Assembly: GCF_016495725.1 (NCBI RefSeq)
Contig: NZ_CP054705.1
Location: forward strand, 1,302,001-1,366,000
Direction: 5' to 3'
Origin: Salicibibacter cibarius
GTDB lineage: Bacteria > Bacillota > Bacilli > Bacillales > Marinococcaceae
Length of the DNA: 64,000 nt
Shown here: positions 18,223 to 26,412 of the stretch, piece after piece
Layout: the number at the start of each line of letters is the position of its first letter
Numbering within the stretch: the stretch's first letter is position 1
Translations under genes and position numbers: made by a program
The notes under the pieces: generated by a model
What the model was told of the DNA's origin: nothing
Database searches by the model: none
What the model saw: the letters and a program-made list of their open reading frames with translations, nothing else

Positions 18223-19803
18223 TCAATGCTGCAATCGTTCATTTATTTCTTTTTTTTCACGGAGCAACTGTTGGAATTCTGCTTCTAACGCATCCGTTGG
18301 TGTGATGCTAAGGCGGCTTAGTACGTCGGAAATTCTGGTTTCTACTTTAAGCAATTCGTCTTGCAGTGGGTCGTGATTATTTTGAGGCGTTGTTTGCATA
18401 TAATCATTATAGGAGCCGTCAAACGTATGGATAGTCGTGTTGCTTATTGCGAAAATCCTCGTTGCCACGTTCTGCAAGAAATGCCGGTCGTGAGATACGA
18501 AAATGACGGTTCCCGAATAGTCGACGAGTAAGGATTCGAGCGCTTCCACGGCCTCGATGTCCAAATAATTGGTAGGTTCGTCAAGGATCAATGTGTTTGC
18601 ATGACTTACAAATATCTTGGCGAAAGCTACTTTTACCCGCTCACCGCCGCTCAGGACATTGACCGGTTTAAAGACATCGTTCTGAAAAAAGCTCAGGCGG
18701 GCCAATACCGTGCGGATTAACGTTTCATCATGAGACGAGGTGGAACGTACGTTATCCAGTATGGAAGTGTCCGTTTCCAATACATCCAGCGTTTGGCTAA
18801 AATACCCAAACGACACAGATGGCGAGACTTGAATGGTAGGATGCCCATCCATCATCATTCGGAGGAATGTGGTTTTACCGCTGCCGTTTGGGCCAATAAC
18901 GGCAATTTTATCGGCCCCGATTACGGAGAAATTGAACACTTCCCATAAAAGGCGATTGCCCACGGTTCCGGGAACTTGTTCACCGTGTATGATCGTCCGA
19001 TTACGAAGAGATTCTTCGTGGGTGACTTGCATCTTGATGGGAGGAAGCTCTTTGATTTTCTCCACTTTATCAAGTTGGTCAATCCGTGATTGAATGGATG
19101 ATACGCCTTGGTTTAATTTCTTTTGTTTTTTGGCAAAATAGGGTTTTGCGCCTGTGATTTTGGCCTCTGATTTCGAGACGTTCTTCGGTTTTTTAGTGGC
19201 ACGCTGGGCTTTTTGTTCTTTTTGTTGCATTGCTTCTTCCAGTTGTTTTTTCTTCTGCACGTATTTTTCGTATTCTTTTTCGTGATGTTGGCGCGCTTCT
19301 TTTTTTTGTTGGGCATAATCCGAATAATTTCCGGTAAATTCACGGATCTGCCCATCTTCAATCTCCCAAATTTTCGTGCAAAGCGCATCCATAAAGGCAC
19401 GGTCGTGGGAAACGATCACCAACGCTTCTCGGCGCCGCTGTAACTGTTTCTCCAGTTTTTCCATGTGATTCGTATCGAGGTGTGTCGTGGGTTCATCAGC
19501 TAAGAGCAGTTCAGGCGCTTGAGCGAGTGTTTGATTAATAATTGCCTGAGAAATTTCTCCGCCGCTTTTTTGTTCCATCTGCGGCTTAATCTGCGGAAGG
19601 AGAGCAATGGATGCATTTTTTGTTATGGTTCCGGAAGCAGGCGGAATGTCTCTGTTAATCATCTGCAGCAAAGACGTTTTGCCTGAACCATTGCGGCCGA
19701 TCAAGCCGATCCGATCTCCCTGGTAAATGTTTAAATCATTAATATGAAACAATGTTCGATCTTTGACATTAAAACGGATGTTTTGTAATTGGACCAATGC
19801 CAA
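18223..19803 (-). CDS. vmlR: VmlR-like ABC-F antibiotic resistance ATPase
   Basis: About 526 residues with two ATPase domains and no membrane segment, so a ribosome-binding ABC-F protein. Domain 1 has GRNGSGKTSLL and LLLADEPTTHLD; domain 2 has GPNGSGKTTFL, LSGGERVKVA and LILDEPTNYLD. The charged linker with EQKAQRATKKPKN and the C-terminal extension match, as I recall, B. subtilis VmlR, which displaces virginiamycin M, lincosamides and pleuromutilins from the ribosome. ATG 19818 has no ribosome binding site; TTG 19803 lies nine bases after GGAG and gives a VmlR-like N terminus, so it is preferred. A leader with four pairing segments precedes it. Confidence 0.85.
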   Translation of the reverse strand: MALVQLQNIRFNVKDRTLFHINDLNIYQGDRIGLIGRNGSGKTSLLQMINRDIPPASGTITKNASIALLPQIKPQMEQKSGGEISQAIINQTLAQAPELLLADEPTTHLDTNHMEKLEKQLQRRREALVIVSHDRAFMDALCTKIWEIEDGQIREFTGNYSDYAQQKKEARQHHEKEYEKYVQKKKQLEEAMQQKEQKAQRATKKPKNVSKSEAKITGAKPYFAKKQKKLNQGVSSIQSRIDQLDKVEKIKELPPIKMQVTHEESLRNRTIIHGEQVPGTVGNRLLWEVFNFSVIGADKIAVIGPNGSGKTTFLRMMMDGHPTIQVSPSVSFGYFSQTLDVLETDTSILDNVRSTSSHDETLIRTVLARLSFFQNDVFKPVNVLSGGERVKVAFAKIFVSHANTLILDEPTNYLDIEAVEALESLLVDYSGTVIFVSHDRHFLQNVATRIFAISNTTIHTFDGSYNDYMQTTPQNNHDPLQDELLKVETRISDVLSRLSITPTDALEAEFQQLLREKKEINERLQH

Positions 19804-19818
19804 TCCGATCATCTCCAT

Positions 19819-19831
19819 TTCTTTTAAAGAT
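19819..19831 (-). promoter_or_regulatory. Hairpin masking the vmlR ribosome binding site
   Basis: On the minus strand TCTCCAT, a short A/T-rich loop and ATGGAGA form a stem whose right arm (about 19812-19818) contains the GGAG used by the TTG 19803 start. It could add translational control to the upstream attenuator. Confidence 0.4.
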
Positions 19832-19895
19832 GGAGACTATTAGAAAACTTGGCTTTTCGCCAAGCTTTTATGGCGAAAGCCTTAGTTGCACTTAT

Positions 19896-20186
19896 GTAGG
19901 TAAGAAAGTTGATTTATACTTTCTTACCTACCAAAAATAGCCCCCTATTCATAGACAGACGTTCAGAATAGGAGGCATATCGCTATATACACCGCAGGTT
20001 ACTCATTTTGATAACCAATCCTATTCCGAACGATGACGAAGCAAAATAAACCTTCCCATTGAAGGCCTATTGATACATGCGTTCGTCTGTTCCGTAAAAA
20101 TAGGATTAGTACTTCATCGTCCTACAGTTCACCCTCTTTTTTAAATGGTTACTCTTATCATATATCTTATTGATAAGATAAGTCAA
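19896..20186 (-). promoter_or_regulatory. vmlR promoter and transcription attenuator
   Basis: On the minus strand, TTGACT (plus 20181-20186) and TATGAT (20157-20162) with 18-base spacing form the promoter. The leader has four pairing segments: 1 AATCCTATT (20099-20107), 2 GGAATAGGATT (20017-20027), 3 GCCTCCTATTC (19966-19976) and 4 GAATAGGGGGC (19940-19950) followed by TATTTTTGG. Segments 3:4 form a terminator; 2:3 pair as GAATAGGA/TCCTATTC and would prevent it; 1:2 would free 3 again. A tiny open frame ATG AAG TAC TAA just before segment 1 could be the leader peptide. A further perfect 14-bp stem sits at 19896-19931. Confidence 0.75.
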
Positions 20187-20209
20187 CAGTGGCTAGAGGC
20201 TGCCTGGCG

Positions 20210-21619
20210 TTAAAGCATCCAAACAGCCACAATCGAAGCAACAATAACCCCGATCAGGACGGGAACAAGATTTTGCCTCACGAGTTCGGCGGGTTTCACA
20301 CCGGCGATTCCGGCATCTGCCGCAGCGCCAAATGCCCAGGCAGCGAGCGTTCCGCCACCGACGAAGATTGTAACCACTTGCCCCAAGGAAGCGAGAATGG
20401 CAACATCCACCCCTGTTGCCTGCCCGAGTGCTGCCGAAAGACTTCCGACGAGCGGCAAGCCGGAAAATCCGGATCCATCCAGCCCGGCAAGGATGGCGAT
20501 CACCACGATGCCCATGACGAGCATGGCAGGGCTGCCGTCAATATATTGTGAGAGTGACTCGCCGATGTCGAAGAGAAATCCGGGCGCGCCTTCTCCGAGG
20601 ACCGCTTCCGCGTGATCGGGATGGCCGAGGAAGAAGAATCCGGCTAAGGGAATAATCGGTGCGAAGATTTTCAGCGCAAAGAAAAATCCTTCCTTCATAT
20701 ATTCTACAATGTTGCTCATTCCTTGAATCCCGCTGCTGGCAAACGTCGCGACCATCATGAGAAAGACAGCAGTTCCGCCGAGAAGGGCGGTTGCTTCCTG
20801 GCCTTGAATTGCTTCTTCCGGATGAAAGACGGCACGGTACAACATAAGCCCGATAATCGCGAGCAACATGAGCGGGACGACTAGGGCCATCGTTTTCGAA
20901 GTTTTTGGGCGCCCCCGATACGTGTCCGTCGTCTTGAGATCAAGTGCTGACTCATCCGCTTTCCATTTCCCTTTTTTCATCCCTCTTCTAATCGCGAAAA
21001 ATGCGATAGGAATTGCAACCAAACCGACCACGAAAGAAAATAACGCTGTATAGGGCAAAATTTCACCTATACCCAACCCGGCGGCAGATGCTGTTAAATT
21101 CCCTGCGCCTTGAACGACGAGGTCGCCTGATAACGCCATCCCGTGCCCGAATAAGTTAACCGCGACTGCCGCCCCGATGGCGGGTAAGCCGGATTTGACG
21201 GCAATGGGGATCAATACCGTGCCGACGAGGGCAATTGCAGGCGTTGGCCAAAAGAATAAAGAGGCGATGTACATCGTGATTCCAAGAACAAAAAAGGAGG
21301 TCGTCGGATTTATCATTAGCTTTTTCAGAGGGGAAAACATCATTTCAGCAGCACCAACTGCTCGCAATGCTTGCAACATCGCGACCATCAACGTAATAAT
21401 CAACATGATGTCAAACAGTTCAATGCCTGCGTTCATAAAAGCAAGAAAGACAGCTTGCGCAGATGAAACCAAACGATCGATGACGCCCAAGTCTGTATAG
21501 TAAAAGAAGGCAAGTAGAAACGTCCCGAGCATAACCGGAAAAACAACATTTTTTCTCCAAAGGATAAAAATAAACACCGTAGCGATCACAATAAGAAAAA
21601 ATACGTGAGTGAAATCCAA
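20210..21619 (-). CDS. Multi-pass membrane transporter, family not assigned
   Basis: About 469 residues with roughly 11-12 hydrophobic segments and a hydrophilic middle loop (KKGKWKADESALDLKTTDTY), resembling secondary transporters of the ion transporter superfamily. Conserved-looking helix-breaking segments are AVNLFGHGMALSGDLVVQGAG and GLDGSGFSGLPLVG, which could form re-entrant hairpins. I do not recognise a substrate. The start is TTG 21619, just after GAGAGGGGGG; an upstream in-frame codon at 21685 lacks a ribosome binding site. Divergent from yerA, so a purine-related substrate is possible but unproven. Confidence 0.65.
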   Translation of the reverse strand: MDFTHVFFLIVIATVFIFILWRKNVVFPVMLGTFLLAFFYYTDLGVIDRLVSSAQAVFLAFMNAGIELFDIMLIITLMVAMLQALRAVGAAEMMFSPLKKLMINPTTSFFVLGITMYIASLFFWPTPAIALVGTVLIPIAVKSGLPAIGAAVAVNLFGHGMALSGDLVVQGAGNLTASAAGLGIGEILPYTALFSFVVGLVAIPIAFFAIRRGMKKGKWKADESALDLKTTDTYRGRPKTSKTMALVVPLMLLAIIGLMLYRAVFHPEEAIQGQEATALLGGTAVFLMMVATFASSGIQGMSNIVEYMKEGFFFALKIFAPIIPLAGFFFLGHPDHAEAVLGEGAPGFLFDIGESLSQYIDGSPAMLVMGIVVIAILAGLDGSGFSGLPLVGSLSAALGQATGVDVAILASLGQVVTIFVGGGTLAAWAFGAAADAGIAGVKPAELVRQNLVPVLIGVIVASIVAVWML

Positions 21620-21670
21620 AATAGCCCCCCTCTCCGCGTCTATACGATAATGTATGATTAAGGAGGTTGG

Positions 21671-21781
21671 ATGTGTTACGGACAATCAAAAAAGAAGCGC
21701 CCCCATAGAAGCGTCGTTTGGAAAACTTGTTGCAATCTTGTCACCCGCTTTTTCCGTGAAAATATGTTAGGATGGGATTAG
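21671..21781 (+). CDS. Candidate 36-residue basic small protein
   Basis: ATG 21671 is four bases after a perfect AGGAGG and opens a 36-codon frame (MCYGQSKKKRPHRSVVWKTC...), basic and Cys-containing. It lies in the divergent region between the transporter and yerA. No family is recognised; the call rests on the ribosome binding site. Confidence 0.3.
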   Translation: MCYGQSKKKRPHRSVVWKTCCNLVTRFFRENMLGWD

Positions 21782-21913
21782 TATTAAAAAATAGAGATCG
21801 TTTGAATAGAAAAGAGCAGGTGATGAATCATCCATCCGTCATTTTCGCTATGGAACAAGCAATCAAAACGAAGACAAATCAGTGTCGTTCGGGGTGAAAA
21901 GGCTCCGACGCAA

Positions 21914-23575
21914 GTGATTACAAACGCTACGTATTTAAACAGCGGGCGCAAACAATGGACGAAAGCGAATATTTGGATTTACCATGACCGCATCGTCTAC
22001 GTTGGAGACGCATTGCCGGCGAAATCGCCGAAGATAAATTGGTACGATGCCCGTGGGCAATTTATCGTACCCGGATATATCGAACATCACGCACACCCAT
22101 TTATGTTGTATCACCCCCGCGCTTTTGCGGATTATGCGTTGAAACGCGGAACGAGCACAATCTTTAACGACAATCTAATCCTGATAATGCACTTGGAAAA
22201 AAAGAAAGCGCTTTCTTTCATCAGTGAAATGGGAGAAGGGCCCTCCTCACTGTATTGGTCCACGCGGGTGGACGCACAAACGGAAACAAACGATGAAAAT
22301 CGTTTGTTCACTCCGCAAAACATTGACGAATGGGTGAACCATCCACTCGTTGTCCAAGGTGGGGAGTTCAGCGGCTGGCCCCGCGTCATCGCCGGGGATG
22401 ACACGATGCTTCATTGGGTTGAACAATTGAAAAAAGCAAATATACCAATGGAAGGCCACTTGCCCGGAGCTTCGGAAAAAACGTTGGCACAGCTCGCGTT
22501 GCTCGGTGTGATGAGTGACCACGAGGCGATCACGGGGGAAGAAGTGTTGCGCAGACTCGATGCCGGCTATATGACGACGTTGCGACATTCTTCATTACGC
22601 CCTGATTTGCCACATTTGATCAATGACTTGAAAGAAGCGGGGATTACCGATTACAGCCGTTTTCTTCTCACAACCGATGGAGGAAGCCCGACGTTCTATG
22701 AACCCGGCGTCATGGATTCGTTGTTAAAAATCGTCCTTGAAGCGGGCATTGATCCACTGGAAGCCTATGAAATGGTTTCGTATAATGTCGCCCGTCATTA
22801 CGGGATTGAAGACATGCATGGCATGATCGCCCCCGGGAGGGTGGCACATCTCAATTTTCTCATGGACGTGCAAGATCCCGTCCCAATTTCGGTGATGGCA
22901 AAAGGCGAATGGGTTGTTCAAGAGGGACGTGTCGTGAAAGATCTGAAGCCCTTCGATTGGGGACCGTACGTCTCTGAACAGCCGGGCATCTCCTGGGAGT
23001 TGGAAGAAGAAGACATGCATTTTTCCATGCCGATGGGCATTCATCTCGTCAATAATGTCTTATTAAAGCCTTATCATATTGATATTGACGCAACAAAAGA
23101 AACCCTTGGAGAGGGACACGATCAATGTTACTTCGCCATGATTGATAAAGAAGGGAAATGGCGAATGAACACGATTTTGAAAGGGTTTGCCACCCAATTG
23201 GACGGATTGGCAACAACATTTTCGATCACCGGCGATGTCATCATGATCGGGAAAAAGAAATCAGCCATGAAAAAAGCATTTGAACATTTGAAAGCTGCCG
23301 GCGGCGGATTATTTATTGAGAATGACCAAGAAGATCGTTGCTTTCATCTTCCGCTTCCTTATTTTGGCATGATGGCTGACTTGTCTATGGAGGAGGTCAT
23401 GGAGAGACATGCAGCTTTCGTTGATGTTATGAAAACATGTGGCTATCCATATGATGATCCTTTATATAGCATCTTTTTCTTTTCATCAACCCATTTGCCT
23501 TACGTACGCACGACAGCAAAAGGGATTTATGACGTTCACAAAAAAAGCGTTCTCTTTCCTACGATAATGCGTTAA
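21914..23575 (+). CDS. yerA: Adenine deaminase-like amidohydrolase YerA
   Basis: About 553 residues from the only usable in-frame start, GTG 21914. An AdeC-type amidohydrolase: VPGYIEHHAHPF holds the metal-binding HxH, GHLPGASEKTL and SDHEAITG further metal ligands, and LLTTDGGSPTFYEPG the catalytic Asp; the C-terminal AdeC domain runs through TQLDGLATTFS to VLFPTIMR. The family deaminates adenine to hypoxanthine, fitting the nearby pur operon. The start is odd: the frame continues upstream to 21827 and encodes sequence resembling the family N terminus (NKQSK..., then VVRGEKAPTQ), yet has no ATG, GTG or TTG, and GTG 21914 has no ribosome binding site. Confidence 0.8.
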   Translation: MITNATYLNSGRKQWTKANIWIYHDRIVYVGDALPAKSPKINWYDARGQFIVPGYIEHHAHPFMLYHPRAFADYALKRGTSTIFNDNLILIMHLEKKKALSFISEMGEGPSSLYWSTRVDAQTETNDENRLFTPQNIDEWVNHPLVVQGGEFSGWPRVIAGDDTMLHWVEQLKKANIPMEGHLPGASEKTLAQLALLGVMSDHEAITGEEVLRRLDAGYMTTLRHSSLRPDLPHLINDLKEAGITDYSRFLLTTDGGSPTFYEPGVMDSLLKIVLEAGIDPLEAYEMVSYNVARHYGIEDMHGMIAPGRVAHLNFLMDVQDPVPISVMAKGEWVVQEGRVVKDLKPFDWGPYVSEQPGISWELEEEDMHFSMPMGIHLVNNVLLKPYHIDIDATKETLGEGHDQCYFAMIDKEGKWRMNTILKGFATQLDGLATTFSITGDVIMIGKKKSAMKKAFEHLKAAGGGLFIENDQEDRCFHLPLPYFGMMADLSMEEVMERHAAFVDVMKTCGYPYDDPLYSIFFFSSTHLPYVRTTAKGIYDVHKKSVLFPTIMR

Positions 23576-23647
23576 AATGTAAAAGAGTGAGCCGTAATGT
23601 GAACGAAATGGATATGAAATTTTTATCCCGTGAAAGAGAGGATTGCT

Positions 23648-23941
23648 ATGCAAATCGATAAATTACGCGGCAAAGAAATGGATCAACTATTTAATGCAAT
23701 TCTATCCTTAAAAGATATCGAGGAATGTTATCAATTTTTTGATGATCTTTGCACGATTAACGAAGTCCAATCGCTTGCCCAGCGGCTGGAAGTGGCTCGT
23801 ATGCTGCAGGAAGGGAAAACCTATCATAAAATTGAAGTGGAAACAGGAGCAAGTACAGCTACCATCAGCCGCGTTAAGCGTTGCCTTAATTACGGAAACG
23901 ACAGTTATCAACTGGCGCTCAGCCGCGTGCACGGCGAATAA
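23648..23941 (+). CDS. yerC: TrpR-like DNA-binding protein YerC
   Basis: A 97-residue protein of the TrpR/YerC/YecD family. MQIDKLRGKEMDQLFNAILS, CTINEVQSLAQRLEVARML and the recognition helix GASTATISRVKRCLNYG are characteristic. ATG 23648 lies seven bases after GAGAGG; an upstream in-frame GTG at 23630 is less likely. It follows yerA as in B. subtilis and ends at a strong terminator. Its regulatory targets are not evident here. Confidence 0.88.
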   Translation: MQIDKLRGKEMDQLFNAILSLKDIEECYQFFDDLCTINEVQSLAQRLEVARMLQEGKTYHKIEVETGASTATISRVKRCLNYGNDSYQLALSRVHGE

Positions 23942-23945
23942 TAAA

Positions 23946-23990
23946 AAGCCCCGGACAGACATCCGCCTGCCCGGGGCTTCGTTTGTTTTA
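23946..23990 (+). terminator. Terminator after yerC
   Basis: AAGCCCCGG (23946-23954) pairs with CCGGGGCTT (23971-23979), followed by a T-rich run. Strong GC stem two bases after the stop codon. Confidence 0.9.
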
Positions 23991-24100
23991 AAGTTAGAAT
24001 GCAACTTGTGTACTCTGAACAGCAAAATGCGTATCGTTGACCTCTTTTGAAGATAAAAGTTTGAGTTCGTCCACCCTTTTGTCCTGCATCTATCCACTTT

Positions 24101-24360
24101 TTGTTCCTCTGGTAGCCTCCCGATCTGCGTCTGAGGGATTACTTGGATTCACTTGTTCCTCTGGTAGCCTCCTAATCTGTGTCTGAGGGATTACTTGGAT
24201 TCACTTGTTCCTCTGGTAGCCTCCCGATCTGAGTTTGAGGGATTACTTTGCTTCGCTTGTTCCTCTGGTAGCCTCCTGATCTGTGTCTGAGGGATTACTT
24301 GGATTCACTTGTTCCTCTGGTAGCATCCTGATCTGAGTTTGAGGGATTACTTTGCTTCTT
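24101..24360. repeat. 52-bp tandem repeat, five copies
   Basis: TTGTTCCTCT recurs at 24101, 24153, 24205, 24257 and 24309, exactly 52 bases apart. Each unit continues GGTAGCCTCC, then TCTGAGGGATTACTT. On the opposite strand the units share GAGGAACAAG and AAAGTAATCCCTCA with the ten-copy array at 43 kb, so both belong to one family in opposite orientation. No repeat/spacer organisation, hence not CRISPR. Confidence 0.9.
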
Positions 24361-24500
24361 CTTATGTTCTCAGATCAGTTCATCCTCTGGGGTGAAACAC
24401 TAACTTTTGTAACAACCACTAAAGCATAGGCGAAAGGACCAGTACGACGCAGATTGTGTTTACATAAAGTGTAGGAAATTGGCATAAAGGAGGCTATACA

Positions 24501-24680
24501 ATGTTTGGAATGCATCCGAACTCGCCCGGTCCGTATCCTCCATATTCTGCACCATTTGTTCAAACGTATGTGATTCCGGAAGTGCAAACGGTCCAAACAC
24601 ATTTTGTTAAGTATCATGTCTACAGACATGTTCATCATTATCCTCACACGTATTCGTCATTTAAACGAAAATACCCATAG
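24501..24680 (+). CDS. Small CotD-like spore coat protein
   Basis: A 59-residue protein, MFGMHPNSPGPYPPYSAPF then a Val/Thr/Gln strand and YHVYRHVHHYPHTYSSF. The short length, Pro-rich start and His/Tyr-rich HVHHYPHTYS tail are like CotD-family inner coat proteins. AAAGGAGG lies seven bases before ATG 24501. Upstream, CATAAAGTG at 24463 with AC about 17 bases earlier weakly resembles a mother-cell sigma-K promoter. It ends in a hairpin shared with the convergent FMN reductase gene. Indicates a spore-forming host. Confidence 0.65.
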   Translation: MFGMHPNSPGPYPPYSAPFVQTYVIPEVQTVQTHFVKYHVYRHVHHYPHTYSSFKRKYP

Positions 24681-24703
24681 AAGGATGGTGGCCTTCCATG
24701 GGT
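24673..24703. terminator. Bidirectional terminator between cotD-like gene and FMN reductase
   Basis: ACCCATAGAAGG pairs with CCTTCCATGGGT, flanked by AAAAT on the left and TTTTC on the right, so it can stop transcripts from both convergent genes. Confidence 0.7.
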
Positions 24704-24712
24704 TTTCAAAGA

Positions 24713-25270
24713 CTAAAGCTTGACGGTCGCCTGTTGGCTTTCGATCCAGGGAATGACGTTATCGGTGACGGTATCCAAAAATGCGATGGTGTCTTCATCA
24801 ATGAGATTGCCTTCCTCGTCAAGTTTCGTGTGCACTTGACCGATGCAAACTTCATTCCCGGGGAGGAGAGGCGAAGAGAGGCCCGGAGCAAAAAGGATGT
24901 CACGCAGATGAGCTTGGGCTTTTGCCGTTCCGAGCGCCCCCATGGAAGCGCCCACGATCCATGATGGTTTCCCGATCATTACTTGATCAACACGTGAAAG
25001 CCAATCGATGGCGTTTTTTAGCGCGCCGGGAATCGTGGCGTTGAATTCGGGCGTCACCCACAGAACACCGTCTGCTTCTTCCACTTTTTTCTTAAAGGCA
25101 GTGACTTCCTGTGATGGGGTGTGCTCGATATCCTGATTATAAAACGGAAGGTCCCCGATGTTGAGAATTTCCAAGTTAAACCGATTGGCATACCGTTTTT
25201 CCATATGTTTTGCGATTTTGTAATTATACGAGTCTTGCCGTGTGCTTCCGACAATAGCAACGATGTCCAT
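24713..25270 (-). CDS. NAD(P)H-dependent FMN reductase
   Basis: A 185-residue flavodoxin-like reductase. VAIVGSTRQDSYNYKIA binds the FMN phosphate, TPEFNATIPGALKNAIDWLS is the family signature (normally PEYNxSxPGxLKNAID), and WIVGASMGALG follows. It reduces FMN, quinones or azo compounds with NAD(P)H in the cytoplasm. ATG 25270 is seven bases after GGAGGG; the in-frame TTG three bases upstream is less likely. Single gene. Confidence 0.85.
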   Translation of the reverse strand: MDIVAIVGSTRQDSYNYKIAKHMEKRYANRFNLEILNIGDLPFYNQDIEHTPSQEVTAFKKKVEEADGVLWVTPEFNATIPGALKNAIDWLSRVDQVMIGKPSWIVGASMGALGTAKAQAHLRDILFAPGLSSPLLPGNEVCIGQVHTKLDEEGNLIDEDTIAFLDTVTDNVIPWIESQQATVKL

Positions 25271-25329
25271 CAAAAATCCCTCCGTCGTAATGTGAATAGT
25301 AAATAACCATACGTTCCATTATAATCAGA

Positions 25330-26235
25330 TTAAGGGGAAGAACGCGAGTCATTTGATTCACCAAAATCTTCATCTTCAAAAGTATCCTTCGTTGGAAAAG
25401 ATTTTTGGGAAGGGTGGTATTGATTTAAAAACGTGCCACCGGAGACGTCTTTGACGGTATACACGACGATAAAAGCGTTCGGGTCAATATCGTAGACCAT
25501 TTGCTTTAAATGGAACAATCGTTGTTTTTCAATAACGATATAGACCATTTGATGCTTTTTTTGCGAAAAACTTCCATAAGCCTCGTAGATGGTGGCACTC
25601 GAATTCATTAAACGAATGACGGCATCCGCGATGTCGTCTCCTTTTGTGGAAATGACATTGAGGGCTTTCCTCGATTGAAAACCTTCGAGCACGTAATCGG
25701 TGATTTTTTTGCCAACATATAGTGCAACAATGGTATACATCGTATGGAGCGGACCGATGATAAAAATTCCAACTCCCACAATGACAGCATCAAGGACGAA
25801 GTTCGCGCCTGTGAGTTCCCATCCGAATTTGTGGTTGAGCATACGGGCAACAGTTGAGGTGCCTCCGGTTGTGCTACCTGCCTGAAAGATGAAGCCGAAA
25901 CCAGCACCCGTGAACACGCCGGTAAAAATCGCCGCCAGTAATGGATCCGCCATCGGTTGGCCCCAGTCCTCCATTAAGTAAACAAAAAGGGAAAACAACG
26001 GCACATTTAATAGAGATTTATAAATCATATGTTTCGGCAATACCCGGTAACCGATTGCCAAAAGAACAGCGTTAAAAATGAAGGTAACAATCGCCGGGGA
26101 TAACCCAAACGCGAAGAAAAGCAACAAAGCAAGCCCAGCAATGCCCCCTTCAGCCAAGTTGTTGGACATGGCAAACTGCGTGATTGACAAGGCGAACAAA
26201 AACGTTCCGAACGTTAAAAACAGTAGATTTTTCAA
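25330..26235 (-). CDS. YitT family membrane protein (DUF161 + DUF2179)
   Basis: A 301-residue protein with five to six hydrophobic helices (residues about 1-190), including the family segments NNLAEGGIAGLALLL and QAGSTTGGTSTVARML, then a cytoplasmic DUF2179 domain with IVVYTVKDVSGG. Function of the family is not settled; it is common in several copies in Bacillus. Start TTG 26235 lies six bases after GGGGGGAG. The C-terminal tail (EDEDFGESNDS) is acidic. Confidence 0.85.
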   Translation of the reverse strand: MKNLLFLTFGTFLFALSITQFAMSNNLAEGGIAGLALLLFFAFGLSPAIVTFIFNAVLLAIGYRVLPKHMIYKSLLNVPLFSLFVYLMEDWGQPMADPLLAAIFTGVFTGAGFGFIFQAGSTTGGTSTVARMLNHKFGWELTGANFVLDAVIVGVGIFIIGPLHTMYTIVALYVGKKITDYVLEGFQSRKALNVISTKGDDIADAVIRLMNSSATIYEAYGSFSQKKHQMVYIVIEKQRLFHLKQMVYDIDPNAFIVVYTVKDVSGGTFLNQYHPSQKSFPTKDTFEDEDFGESNDSRSSP

Positions 26236-26359
26236 AGCAAGCTCCCCCCTTATCGGTATGTCCGTTTTTGGCAGTCGATAACCTCACCAATACCATAAAT
26301 TTAAGCGGGAAACAAGGGAAGGGGTGAGGCAAAAGGACAAAAGCAGGCAGAAAACGTGA

Positions 26360-26392
26360 TTTTGTCCTCATCCAAGGAGAATGAGGACAAAA
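26360..26392. terminator. 12-bp perfect hairpin downstream of the AEC gene
   Basis: TTTTGTCCTCAT (26360-26371) and ATGAGGACAAAA (26381-26392) form a perfect stem. It lies 20 bases past the stop of the AEC transporter gene and probably ends the minus-strand lacI-citMHS-AEC transcript, although the U-run is part of the stem. Confidence 0.6.
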
Positions 26393-26412
26393 ACAAGTTT
26401 CATTATATTAAT

